A DNA stretch of 15,485 nt. It comes from an uncultured Campylobacter sp. Lineage in GTDB: Bacteria; Campylobacterota; Campylobacteria; Campylobacterales; Campylobacteraceae. Positions 1 through 8,454 of this stretch are shown one piece after another. The stretch is taken from assembly GCF_938045465.1 (NCBI RefSeq), contig NZ_CALIBF010000079.1:1-15485 (forward strand), read 5' to 3'. The notes beneath the pieces were generated by a model. That model was not told the origin of the DNA. It saw only the letters and a program-made list of their open reading frames with translations, and searched no databases. The translations under genes were made by a program, and so were the position numbers. Position 1 is the first letter of the stretch, and each line of letters opens with the position of its first letter.

Positions 1-386
1 CCCGGTATCCGATGCGCCTTATCGACGCTAAGCGCGCCGCCGAAGCACAAAAAGCGCCGCCCCGCGATCTCGTAAATTTCGCCGCGCCGCAGCCAAAATA
101 TGTTTTCGCCGCCCACGCTCACGGTGCCGCCGAATTTCCGCTCGCGCGGCAGCTCATCCAACATATCGAAATTTTCATGGTTGCCGTCTATGAAAAGAAG
201 CGTGGCGGGAAAATATCTTTCTATATTTTTGCGCGCCATAAACTCATCTATCCGCTCGCTCCAAAACAGCCCAAAATCTCCGAGCACGATGACGAAATCA
301 TCGGCGCTAAGCCCGCCCGCAAAGGCCTTGTTCGTTATTTTGCCGATCTCGTTTATTCCGTGCGTATCGCCGCAAAGATATATCAT
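1..386 (-). CDS. Metallophosphoesterase, 5' part only
   Basis: The reading frame starts at ATG 384-386 and runs open off the left edge (128 complete codons). It carries the calcineurin-like phosphoesterase metal-binding motifs in order: GDTHG near residues 6-10, GDFG near 36-39 and DGNHEN near 66-71, followed by a GGALSVDKAHR stretch near 115-125. That last stretch is typical of small stand-alone phosphoesterases common in Firmicutes and prophages. Such enzymes use two metal ions held by Asp, His and Asn to hydrolyse phosphomono- or diesters; the substrate here is unknown. The start has a strong ribosome binding site (AAGGAGAGGCAG before ATG). No signal peptide is visible, so it is probably cytoplasmic. 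About half the protein is missing, because the C-terminal histidine motifs lie outside the window. The long open frame on the opposite strand at 12-503 is its antisense shadow. I am sure of the superfamily, not of the substrate. Confidence 0.85.
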   Translation of the reverse strand, partial: MIYLCGDTHGINEIGKITNKAFAGGLSADDFVIVLGDFGLFWSERIDEFMARKNIERYFPATLLFIDGNHENFDMLDELPRERKFGGTVSVGGENIFWLRRGEIYEIAGRRFLCFGGALSVDKAHRIP

Positions 387-754
387 CTGCCTCTCCTTTT
401 TTGCTTTCTTAAATTTAACTCGCCGCGCTTTGTCGCAGCCCATGCGAATAGAATTTTAAGCGCTAAATTTTACGCAGCGCACGCGTCGCAAAAACCCGAC
501 TAGCGTTCCGATCCGCAACCACGCAAATTTAATCCAAATTAAAAGCGTAAATTTGGACGACATATTTTAAAAGCACAGGCATCAAGCCTATCGACGCGTA
601 AATTTAAAGCCGCAGCTTCTGATTTAAATTTCGCGGCGCAGATCTAAGCGGCGAAATCCAAATAGGCGCAGCTTTGCTTACTGCCGCTAAATTTTAAATT
701 TAGCGACGGACTTTGTAAATTTTACGGCGAGCCGCCTAAATTTCAAGATTAAAT
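387..754. other. Non-coding spacer rich in AAATTT
   Basis: No open frame here looks like a protein. The segment separates the 3' end of ape1 from the phosphoesterase start. It contains many AAATTT or AAATTTT blocks set in GC-rich surroundings, a near-perfect palindrome at 685-705, and a 7-bp inverted repeat (ATTTCGC at 628-634, GCGAAAT at 651-657). A promoter for the phosphoesterase should lie near 400-520, but I cannot point to a convincing -10 box. No T-tract terminator for the ape1 operon is evident. Confidence 0.6.
685..705. repeat. Palindrome CGCTAAATTT-T-AAATTTAGCG
   Basis: Ten-base arms match exactly around a single central T. It lies 50 bases past the ape1 stop. It lacks a following T-run on the minus strand, so it is a poor intrinsic terminator. 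The same CTAAATTTAG core recurs near 12798 and 15431, so this belongs to a family of short palindromes in the spacers. Confidence 0.6.
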
Positions 755-1813
755 TTAAAGCCTGCCGCGCAATTTCGTCGCCAGCGCTGCGCCGATTTTT
801 TCGTAGCCCTCTTTTTGCAAGTGGATTTCGTCAGGGCGGATCAGCCCACGCTCGCGCCAGCCGCGCCAGCCGCCATCCTCATCCATAAGACCGGCTATGT
901 CGTAAAACATCGCCCCTTCATCTCGCGCCAGATGCGCTAGCACCTCCGCAGCGCGTGAGGCGTTTGGCACTTTAGGGCTTCGCGGCGGCGCTACGAGCAG
1001 GATTTTTGCACCGGGAGCTGCGGAGCGGACGGAGCGAAGCAGCCCACGGACGCTTTGGTAGAATTTTTGCTCGTCAAATTTCGGATCCATCGCATCATTT
1101 GTGCCGTAAGCGATGACTACGAGATCGTATCTAAGTCCCGAAAAATCCCTACCAAAGGCATCTGCACCCCATTTTTCGTAGAGGTTGCTAAACGCGCCGT
1201 TGCTCGCACAAGAGTCTGCAAAGCGCGCGTTTTTACGATAAATTTTATATCCTCCAAGCTCTGCTCCGTCACGCAGCGATCGAATTTCGATCGGAAATCT
1301 AAGTCGCAGCTTAGAATACTCCCATTTCTGCGGCACTTCTTGCGAAATATACGCGCTTAGCCCACTTGCATCGCGCACGCGAAAAATCTCGCCGCCCTGA
1401 TCCGATTTATGTAAAATTTCGACGTAAAAATCGCCGCTAAGCTGCTTTAGCTCCAGTCGCACATTAGCGCCCTTTTTGCCGGTAGCGATCACTCCGCATA
1501 GCGGAAAATCGGGGTCTTGCTCGGTGCGAGACGAGATTACATTAAAGCCGTTTTGCTTAAATTCTATATTTTCGCTTTTGTGATATTTAGGCATCATTGC
1601 AGGCACGAAGCCGACGCTGTTTTGCACGAAAAAGCCGTGCCTGAAAGCATCTATCAGCGCGTCGCTTCCTAAATGCGAATCGCCAAAAAATTTCACTCCA
1701 AAGCCCGCAGAGCTTTTTGCGTTTGCGGAATTTATGCCGCGGACGCCTGCGTTTGCCGCGCATCCGCCTAATAATGCGGCAAATAAAATCACTATAAATT
1801 TACTCAACTTCAA
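755..1813 (-). CDS. ape1: SGNH/GDSL O-acetylpeptidoglycan esterase, lipoprotein (Ape1-like)
   Basis: This predicted 352-residue lipoprotein has a signal sequence ending in the lipobox LLGGC, with the modified Cys at 18. The SGNH hydrolase blocks are in order: GDSH with nucleophile Ser46, GTND at 237-240, and DEIH at 328-331 supplying Asp and His. About 140 residues sit between block I and GTND, matching the inserted carbohydrate-binding-like domain known from Neisseria Ape1. Family members remove O-acetyl groups from MurNAc in the periplasm, allowing lytic transglycosylases to act. It follows patA and patB, the arrangement described in C. jejuni, and overlaps the patB 3' end. The first codon is TTG. 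The AAGGA element sits right against that TTG but six bases before another TTG at 1805-1807, so translation may start there; the lipobox is kept either way. Esterase specificity is inferred from family and context. Confidence 0.82.
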   Translation of the reverse strand: MKLSKFIVILFAALLGGCAANAGVRGINSANAKSSAGFGVKFFGDSHLGSDALIDAFRHGFFVQNSVGFVPAMMPKYHKSENIEFKQNGFNVISSRTEQDPDFPLCGVIATGKKGANVRLELKQLSGDFYVEILHKSDQGGEIFRVRDASGLSAYISQEVPQKWEYSKLRLRFPIEIRSLRDGAELGGYKIYRKNARFADSCASNGAFSNLYEKWGADAFGRDFSGLRYDLVVIAYGTNDAMDPKFDEQKFYQSVRGLLRSVRSAAPGAKILLVAPPRSPKVPNASRAAEVLAHLARDEGAMFYDIAGLMDEDGGWRGWRERGLIRPDEIHLQKEGYEKIGAALATKLRGRL

Positions 1814-3110
1814 TCCTTGATAAAATTTCTTTCGCTACCGCTTCGCAACCCTCTTTGCTCATATGAATGCCGTCGTCTTGGCGCACGCGCACGAGCTTGG
1901 AGCCGCTTTGCAGATAGGTTTTATAGACGCCTTTTTCGCACACCAGCGGGGTTGTTTGCATAAAATACCCGCCAAGCGCCATACTAGCGTCGGCATATAT
2001 TTGATTTAGCAGCTGCGTTTTCTCCTCAAAATCCGGCTTTTGCATACACGGCATCGCTAGCCACAGCACTCCCGCGCCGTGCGAGTGCGCCGTATCGTAG
2101 ATCTCGCGCACCCTTGAGGCGTAAAACTCCCGCCAGCGCGGCGTTTTGATGCCGTAGGTCTTGCCGCCTGCGCGGTACTCCCAGACGTCGTTCGCACCCA
2201 GCAGCACGACTACGAGCTTAACGCCGCCGTTTTCGCGAAGCGCGGTATCGAGCGTCTTTTGCCAGTCGAAAGATTTCTTGCTCGCAAGCCCCGTAGATTG
2301 CTTGCTAAGATCGATCACCCTCAGGCTTCGCTTCGGGAAAAATTTCTTAGCGTTCATCCCCACGTATTGCATCAGGCTATCGCCCATAAAAAGCACCTCA
2401 TCGCCTGCGTTTAGGCGGATCTTGCCATCGTCGCTAAGCGAAATTTTAGCATCAATCTCCGCGGAGCTTTGCGTCGTTAAATTCTGCTCCAAGGCCTGCG
2501 TAGCAGGAAGTTGAGAATCGGAATTTTCGCCGCTTTGCAAGGTTGCGCTTGCCGTAACGGAGTTTTGTGACGCAGAGGAGCTGCGCGACACAGAGCTTGT
2601 TGTAGCCAGGCTTTGTGACACGGAATTTCGCGAAGTAGAATTTTGAGGGATGGAATTTTGTGTGTAAGGCTCCTGCGCCAAATCGCGCGTCTTTGAATGA
2701 TGCGTAGAATTATTTAAAGAGGAATTCTTTGCAGCATGAGCTTGCGGCTTGCTACCTTGCGGTTTAACGCTTTGCGAAGCATCGTGATCTCGCGCCCCCA
2801 TGCTTTGCAAAGCTTGATTTCCCGCCATACGATCTTGCGCATGTTTTTTAAAATTTTTGCTTCCGCTATGCGGACTTGCGTCCTCATCCTTGCTAATGTC
2901 CTCGCCTTTGATACGCTGCTCTAGCCTATCTGCGCCATTTGCAATCTTTTCGTAGATCTCTCCACCTACGCGAAACGGCGAGCGGCGCAGCCATTCTTCT
3001 AGCCCGAAATCATCGTGAAATCGCTGCTCCAAATAATAAAGCAGCGAGCCTTGCATAAAAAATGCTGAGAAAAGCAGCGCAAAAAGCAGAGTCGAAACAA
3101 ACCTAAGCAT
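1800..3110 (-). CDS. patB: Peptidoglycan O-acetyltransferase PatB-like, SGNH domain with long linker
   Basis: This 436-residue protein has one N-terminal membrane segment (about 5-27), a hydrophilic region, a low-complexity Ser/Asn/Gln linker (about 110-218), and an SGNH/DUF459-type domain from about 238 to the end. The catalytic elements are GDS with Ser245, the LSKQSTGL block near 268-275, GAND at 305-308, and DGIH with Asp413 and His416. PatB-type enzymes take acetyl groups moved across the membrane by PatA and place them on MurNAc in the periplasm. The start ATG directly abuts the patA stop, with AGGA six bases upstream, indicating coupled translation. The linker is odd: it has a loose five-residue period (QNSIP, QNSTS, RNSVS and so on). 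It also contains EQNLT at 208-212, a complete bacterial N-glycosylation sequon. Transferase rather than esterase activity is assigned from position beside the MBOAT gene. Confidence 0.8.
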   Translation of the reverse strand: MLRFVSTLLFALLFSAFFMQGSLLYYLEQRFHDDFGLEEWLRRSPFRVGGEIYEKIANGADRLEQRIKGEDISKDEDASPHSGSKNFKKHAQDRMAGNQALQSMGARDHDASQSVKPQGSKPQAHAAKNSSLNNSTHHSKTRDLAQEPYTQNSIPQNSTSRNSVSQSLATTSSVSRSSSASQNSVTASATLQSGENSDSQLPATQALEQNLTTQSSAEIDAKISLSDDGKIRLNAGDEVLFMGDSLMQYVGMNAKKFFPKRSLRVIDLSKQSTGLASKKSFDWQKTLDTALRENGGVKLVVVLLGANDVWEYRAGGKTYGIKTPRWREFYASRVREIYDTAHSHGAGVLWLAMPCMQKPDFEEKTQLLNQIYADASMALGGYFMQTTPLVCEKGVYKTYLQSGSKLVRVRQDDGIHMSKEGCEAVAKEILSRIEVE

Positions 3111-4670
3111 CTAAAATCCTGCGTAGATGAAATTTGGAATTCCGCTTGGCATCAGCGCGAAAATCAGCGTGAAAATCATGCCGAGCACGAGAGCTTTAGG
3201 TAAAAACGGCAGCTCGGCAAAAAGCGCGATCAAAGTATCTTTAAGAGCTGAAATTTTAGGATAAACAAAAATCCCCGCTAATATCACCGCCAGCACCGCT
3301 AGCTCACTAATATCTCCGAAAGCTCGTGCGCGGGCAAAAGCACCCAAAATCGCCGCCGCATCCGGAAGGGAATTGGCGAAAAAAATCCAAGCGAAACTTA
3401 CAAAAATATAGGTGCAAAATAGTGCCAAATACGGATTTAGCGGCTTTACGCCCACTTTAGCAAGACATTTTAAAAATACAAGCGCTGCTCCGTGCAAAAG
3501 CCCCCAAATCAAAAAATTTAATCCCGCGCCGTGCCAAATGCCCGAGAGCGCAAATGCGATTAGCAAATTTACGCAGGTGCGCGCAAAGCCATTGCGCGAG
3601 CCACCAAGCGGGATATAAATATAATCGCGTATAAACGTGGATAAGCTGATATGCCAGCGATCCCAAAACTCGCCTAAATTCTTAGCTGCATAAGGCATAT
3701 TAAAATTCTGCGGCAGCTTAAAGCCCATCGCAAGCCCAAGCGCACGCGCCATATCGATAAAACCGCTAAAATTCGTATAAAGCACCACGCCATAAAGCAG
3801 TAGTGCAGCTAGAATTTGCGCCGCGGAGGACTCAGGCTCATCGCCGTAAACGCCCGAAATCACATCGCTATAATACGCGCCCAAATAGCCGCTAATAGGC
3901 AACATCTTAACTAAGGCAAAAATTATAAGCACATAAATTTCATCGGCATTGCCAAAGTGCTTGAAGCGATCAAACTGCGGCAGTACTGGCTCTACGCCCT
4001 TGGCAGCGCTAGCGCGCCCGATAGGACCCATCACGACGCTAGGGAAAAACGCCAAAAAGCACGCCAAGCTCAAAAAGCCCTGCTCGCCGCATTCGCGCCT
4101 ATAAACCGAGACGAAATAGGTGATCGACATAAAAACATAATATGAAATTCCAAGCGGAAACGCCACGCTATCAACGACACCTAGGTGAAGCGCAGCAAGC
4201 GCAGCATTGAAAAACTCCCTGACGTAGCCGTAATATTTAAAAAATGCGAGAAAAAATAAGCCGCCAGCAACTGCCGTAAGCATCACTGCGCGCGCCTTCG
4301 CAGTGGGTAACGGAATCTGCTTCGCTAACCCCGCTTTTTGCACCTGCTTTGCTATGCCAGCTTGTTTTGTTGCGCTCATCTGCTTGGCTGCCGCTTTACG
4401 CGAGAGCTTTTTCTTGCGCGAAGACTGCTTTGCGGGCGGTATGGCTTTCGCGACTACGTAATTAGCGCGCGCGATACACACCCCTGCAAAATATACGAAA
4501 GCACTATAGGCTGCAAGCACTAGCGCAAAGCGTGGATTTACGGAGCACATGAAGCCATAGCTTGCTAACAGGATCAGAATTTTTTGCGCGAAAATATGAT
4601 TTTTGAGCGTCCAATAAACGATTAAAAACGCTAAAAAAGCAAAGACAAACTCGGGCGAAAAAAATGTCAT
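3111..4670 (-). CDS. patA: MBOAT-family O-acyltransferase PatA-like
   Basis: This 519-residue multi-pass inner-membrane protein belongs to the MBOAT/AlgI family. The hallmarks are YTNFSGFIDMARALGLAMGF near 298-317, DRWH with His340 followed by a conserved SLSTFIRDYIYIPLGGSRNG stretch, and the invariant histidine in SGIWHG (His380). Such proteins move acetyl groups from a cytoplasmic donor to the outer face of the membrane, here presumably handing them to PatB encoded next. It is the first gene of a three-gene operon (patA-patB-ape1). The ribosome binding site is modest (GGAAAG before ATG). A strongly basic, Ala/Lys/Gln-rich insert occupies about residues 74-126, between membrane segments, with repeated AKQ units; I do not know it from AlgI. 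The same architecture would also fit alginate-type acetylation, but no alginate genes are present, and two SGNH partners in this order favour peptidoglycan. Confidence 0.85.
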   Translation of the reverse strand: MTFFSPEFVFAFLAFLIVYWTLKNHIFAQKILILLASYGFMCSVNPRFALVLAAYSAFVYFAGVCIARANYVVAKAIPPAKQSSRKKKLSRKAAAKQMSATKQAGIAKQVQKAGLAKQIPLPTAKARAVMLTAVAGGLFFLAFFKYYGYVREFFNAALAALHLGVVDSVAFPLGISYYVFMSITYFVSVYRRECGEQGFLSLACFLAFFPSVVMGPIGRASAAKGVEPVLPQFDRFKHFGNADEIYVLIIFALVKMLPISGYLGAYYSDVISGVYGDEPESSAAQILAALLLYGVVLYTNFSGFIDMARALGLAMGFKLPQNFNMPYAAKNLGEFWDRWHISLSTFIRDYIYIPLGGSRNGFARTCVNLLIAFALSGIWHGAGLNFLIWGLLHGAALVFLKCLAKVGVKPLNPYLALFCTYIFVSFAWIFFANSLPDAAAILGAFARARAFGDISELAVLAVILAGIFVYPKISALKDTLIALFAELPFLPKALVLGMIFTLIFALMPSGIPNFIYAGF

Positions 4671-6171
4671 TCAATCTTTCCAATTTAAATTTTTAAAGCT
4701 CTTGCGGGCTTTTAGACGCTCACGGCGCGAAATTTATACGAAGCGAAAAAGCCAAAAACTTTTTTTAATCGCTTGCAACGCGAGATTTTATGCGCAGGCA
4801 CGGCATTGCGCCGCTAAACGCTCTAATAAATCTAGCGTCCAAATCCTTCTTAGATTCACGGTCAGCTTGCATGCAAGCCCTTACCACGTGAGCAAAATTC
4901 CGCCACAATGGCAAAATTTAAAACGCAAATGAGAGCTCTACACACGAATAAAATTTTTAAACGCGCTGAGCGGTTTGCCATCAAATTCTTACAAAAGCTC
5001 GCAAACGCAGTCTCATAGGTTCTACCCGCAGGACTTCAAAATAAGCGCCTTGGATCATGCTATATAAATTAGGCGCGCGACGCCGCTAAAATCTTATGAA
5101 ATAATATGAGCCACTTCATCACAACTATGAGGGCTAAAATTCTACAAAGCAAAATTTTAAAAGCCAAAAATTTTGCAGCGATAATAAAATTCCGCCCGTT
5201 AAAATCTATCGCGCGAAATTACTAAGTAAATCTCACTTTAAGGCGTGATAGAAACCATCTAAAAGCTGTGCCTTATGAGCCAAAATCATGGCTTTAAATT
5301 TTTACTGCAAATTGCAAACCTGCGCCGCCATAAAGCCCCTTTTAAAATTTTGTATCAACGCAAACGCACTTTACGCTAGCCTCGCTCTTTCTTGCAAAAA
5401 ACACAAGTTAAAATCAATGAGCTTCGCATTGTAAAATTTTGGCTCTGGGCTTAGTTTTAGCGCAGCGTAAATTCGAGCTCGTTAGGCAAAATTAGCCGTA
5501 AATTTCAATACGGCTACATAGATTTGAGTTTGAGCTGAAATTTAACCTAGCAGAGCCGAATCTTGCTTCGTAACCTAGCCATTCTAACGAGATAATGTAA
5601 ATTTTAATTTGCAATTTAAAATTTCTAGCGCAAAGATACCGGCTTTGGCTCGCGTTTTAAAATTCCAATTTAGCGGCGCGAACAGTTCATAAAACGCCGC
5701 GTAAAATTGCAAATTTCAGCATTTTTTATTCGGCTGGCTAGATTTGTGCGCACAAGGATCAATTTGCGAAAATTTTAAAATTTTATCGCTTGCCCCAGCC
5801 CGCCTTCAGGGCAATCTCGATAAAATTTACGCTCCGCACCTCAAGCAAGCGAGCAGTTGCGATGAAATTCCAAGCTAGCAGTCGAGATGAAATTTTACGT
5901 CGTATTTTAAAAAGATCCCGCGCATGCCCAACTGAGAAATCCGTAAATCTCGCGCAAAATTTCACATCGCTGTATTACTTAGCAGCTATCAAATTTGCTT
6001 GCCAAGCAGACGCGTAGAAATCTCTTATCGCCCTTTAATGCTCGTTCGAAGTAAAATTTCACGCAGATGTTTTAACGGTCCACGCTCGAAATAAACGTTC
6101 CACATAATTCTATCGTAAAACAGCTGTCGGGCGGAATTTACCCGACAGCAAAGTCTTTTTCTGCGCGAAAT
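4671..6171. other. 1.5-kb region without a recognisable gene
   Basis: All frames are broken into short pieces. The longest (about 75 codons at 4702-4932 and 5790-6017, plus strand) have no recognisable motifs and poor start signals. AAAATTTT and AAATTT blocks are dense throughout. Small items seen are a perfect 14-base palindrome at 4865-4878, a promoter-like TGCTATATAAAT on the plus strand near 5057-5068, and a 39-codon plus-strand frame starting with ATG at 5106 that lacks a Shine-Dalgarno. The patA promoter must lie at its left end and the metE terminator is at its right end. It could be decayed coding DNA or hold an untranslated RNA; the sequence alone does not decide. Confidence 0.55.
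6115..6149 (-). terminator. Intrinsic terminator of metE
   Basis: A perfect 9-bp stem (GCTGTCGGG at 6123-6131 with CCCGACAGC at 6141-6149) encloses a 9-base loop. On the minus strand it is followed by TGTTTTA. It begins 22 bases past the metE stop codon, the expected place for a Rho-independent terminator. Confidence 0.8.
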
Positions 6172-8454
6172 TTATGCTTCTGTGCGGATAATTCTTACCG
6201 CCTCAACCATATTTTTTAGGCTAGGGCGGACCTCCTCCCATTTGCGGGTTTTTAGACCGCAGTCCGGGTTGATCCACAGCTGCTCTTTCGGAAGCACCTC
6301 AAGCAGTGCGCGGATCTGACTTACGAGTTCCTGCACACTAGGAATTCGCGGGCTATGGATGTCGTAAACGCCCGGACCGACCTCTTGCTTATAGCCGACT
6401 GATTTGAAAACTCGAAGTAGCTCGTTGCCACTGCGAGCGGTCTCGATGCTGATGACGTCGGCATCCATCGCCTCGATCGTTTTGATTATGTCGTTAAACT
6501 CCGAATAGCACATATGCGTATGGATCTGCGTGTGAGCGCTTGCGGCGCTGACGGCGAGCTTAAAGGCACTAACGGCGAATTTTTCATACGCAGGAATGTT
6601 TTCGGATCTAAGCGGGTACCCCTCTTTAAACGCCGCCTCGTCCACCTGAACGATCTTGATACCCGCGTCTTGCAGATCCGAAATTTCATCAAAAATCGCA
6701 AGTGCGAGCTGTTTTACTATCTGCTCGCGAGGCTTATCGTCGCGCACGAAGCTCCAGTTCATCATCGTAACAGGCCCCGTTAGCATGCCCTTCATAATCT
6801 TTTTAGTACGGCTTTGAGCGTATTTGATCCACTCTACCGTCATCGGTTTTGGGCGGCTCACGTCGCCGAAAAGTAGCGGCGGTTTCACGCAGCGGCTGCC
6901 GTAGCTCTGCACCCAGCCGTTAGCGCTAAACGCGTATCCGCTCATCTGCTCGCCGAAATACTCGACCATATCGTTACGCTCGGGCTCGCCGTGAACCAGC
7001 ACGTCTAGACCGATCTCGTCTTGAAATTTGACGCACTCGTCGATGTAGGCTTTGATGTCGCGCTCATAGGCTTCGCGGCCAATTAAGCCCTTTTTGTAGG
7101 CGTTGCGAACTTGGCGAAGCTCGGCAGTCTGAGGGAAGGAGCCGATCGTAGTGGTAGGTAAAATTCCATAGCCTAGCTTCTTTTTCTGCACCTTGATGCG
7201 ATCCTCGTAGCGATCGGCGCGCTCGAATTTATTTAAATTTGCGGCACGGCTTTGCACTCGCTCATCATGAATAAGCGGCGAGCTAGCGCGAGTTTTAGCG
7301 GATTTTTGATTTTCTTCGTATGCCTTCATGCCGTGCTCGCACATCGGAATTTCAAAGAAAAGATGGGTTAAAATCGAAATTTCGCTTAGTTTTTCGACCG
7401 CGAAACTTAGCCAGGATCTGATCTCGGCGTTTAGCTTGTCCTCGTATTTTAGCGTGAAAGGCACGTGCAAAAGCGAGCAGGAGGTGCCCACATAGATGCG
7501 CTCCTTAGGCACGTAGGCTTCGATGGCCTTGAGCTGGGCGAGCTTTTTGTCGATGTCGCTCTTCCAGATATTGCGCCCGTCGATCACGCCTGCGAAAAGC
7601 ACGGTCTTGGCGTCTTTTAAAGCTTGAAGCTCTTTTTTGATATTCTCCTCGCTTGCGTAAACAAAATCAAGCCCGATCGCCCAAACATCAGTCTTTACTA
7701 TCTCGCGTACGGCCTCGGTCGCATGCTCGAAATAGGTCATAAAGATGATTTTTACGTTGCTTGCAGCCTTACTTAGGCGCTGATAAACAGGCTCAATCTT
7801 TGGCGCCAACTCCGCTGCGCGATCCGTTACGAAAATCGGCTCATCGATCTGAACCACGACCTCGTTATCAAGCTCGCTAAGAAGCTTTAGCAGCTCCTCA
7901 TATTTCGCGGCAAGGGCATCTAAATGCGCGAGTGGATCGCTTTTATCACTTGATTTGCTAAGCGCAAGATAGGTGATAGGTCCGATTAAATTTATCTTTA
8001 GCGCGCAGGAATCCTTAAAATCGTTATTCTTCGCGGCCTTGTACTCGCTTAAAATTTTACTAGGATTTAGGCTAAATTCCGTATACGCCGAGATCTCAGG
8101 CACGATATAGTGGTAGTTTGTATTAAACCACTTCGTCATCTCCATCGCGACTGCGTCTTTACTGCCGCGCGCCATCGCAAAATACTGCTCATGCGCCGAA
8201 AGAGCCGCGAAGCGCTGCGGGATCACGCCGAAAAGCACGCTGGTATCGAGCATCAGATCGTAGTATGAAAAGTCGTTTACGCTAATTAAGCCGCTCCAAG
8301 CATCCAGCTGATATTTGATGTGGCGATCTTTTAGCTCTGCGGCGACTCGCTCTAGAGCGTCATAATCGCACTTGCCCGCCCAATAGCTCTCCAAAGCCTT
8401 CTTTAACTCGCGCTGCTCTCCGATACGCGGAAAGCCCGTAACGTAACTCTTCAT
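6172..8454 (-). CDS. metE: Cobalamin-independent methionine synthase MetE
   Basis: This 760-residue protein is full length for the family. It transfers a methyl group from 5-methyltetrahydropteroyl-triglutamate to homocysteine, the last step of methionine synthesis, in the cytoplasm. The N-terminal barrel opens with GFPRIG and contains GTSCSLLHVPF. The C-terminal barrel begins near PTTTIGSFPQT and carries VHGEPERNDMVEYFGEQMSG and GMLTGPVTMMNWSF. The zinc ligands can be placed at His647, Cys649, Glu671 and Cys732, each six residues on from the E. coli enzyme's His641, Cys643, Glu665 and Cys726. The start ATG at 8452-8454 has AAAGGA upstream with good spacing. It appears to be a single-gene unit with its own terminator. 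No S-box or other known methionine riboswitch is visible in the leader, and no metF or metH is nearby. Confidence 0.97.
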   Translation of the reverse strand: MKSYVTGFPRIGEQRELKKALESYWAGKCDYDALERVAAELKDRHIKYQLDAWSGLISVNDFSYYDLMLDTSVLFGVIPQRFAALSAHEQYFAMARGSKDAVAMEMTKWFNTNYHYIVPEISAYTEFSLNPSKILSEYKAAKNNDFKDSCALKINLIGPITYLALSKSSDKSDPLAHLDALAAKYEELLKLLSELDNEVVVQIDEPIFVTDRAAELAPKIEPVYQRLSKAASNVKIIFMTYFEHATEAVREIVKTDVWAIGLDFVYASEENIKKELQALKDAKTVLFAGVIDGRNIWKSDIDKKLAQLKAIEAYVPKERIYVGTSCSLLHVPFTLKYEDKLNAEIRSWLSFAVEKLSEISILTHLFFEIPMCEHGMKAYEENQKSAKTRASSPLIHDERVQSRAANLNKFERADRYEDRIKVQKKKLGYGILPTTTIGSFPQTAELRQVRNAYKKGLIGREAYERDIKAYIDECVKFQDEIGLDVLVHGEPERNDMVEYFGEQMSGYAFSANGWVQSYGSRCVKPPLLFGDVSRPKPMTVEWIKYAQSRTKKIMKGMLTGPVTMMNWSFVRDDKPREQIVKQLALAIFDEISDLQDAGIKIVQVDEAAFKEGYPLRSENIPAYEKFAVSAFKLAVSAASAHTQIHTHMCYSEFNDIIKTIEAMDADVISIETARSGNELLRVFKSVGYKQEVGPGVYDIHSPRIPSVQELVSQIRALLEVLPKEQLWINPDCGLKTRKWEEVRPSLKNMVEAVRIIRTEA

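Noticed and set aside
12..503. 163-codon plus-strand open frame
   Set aside because: It is antisense to the clear phosphoesterase gene at 1-386, lacks a ribosome binding site and recognisable motifs, and reflects the GC-rich codons of the real gene.
628..657. Inverted repeat ATTTCGC/GCGAAAT as the ape1 operon terminator
   Set aside because: It has only seven pairs, lies nearly 100 bases past the stop, and no proper T-run follows.
4865..4878. Perfect palindrome GCTTGCATGCAAGC as a regulator site
   Set aside because: About one 14-base palindrome is expected by chance in a window this size, and it is more than 190 bases from the nearest gene start.
4702..4932. 76-codon plus-strand frame in the long spacer
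   Set aside because: Composition is basic and random-looking, there is no Shine-Dalgarno and no motif.
5239..5275. Stem TAAGGC/GCCTTA as a tRNA arm or terminator
   Set aside because: It has only six pairs and a 25-base loop, no cloverleaf, no T-run and no TTC-type arm.
5783..6017. Overlapping 60- and 75-codon frames on opposite strands
   Set aside because: Each is the shadow of the other, with no recognisable family or start signal; the minus frame needs a GTG start.
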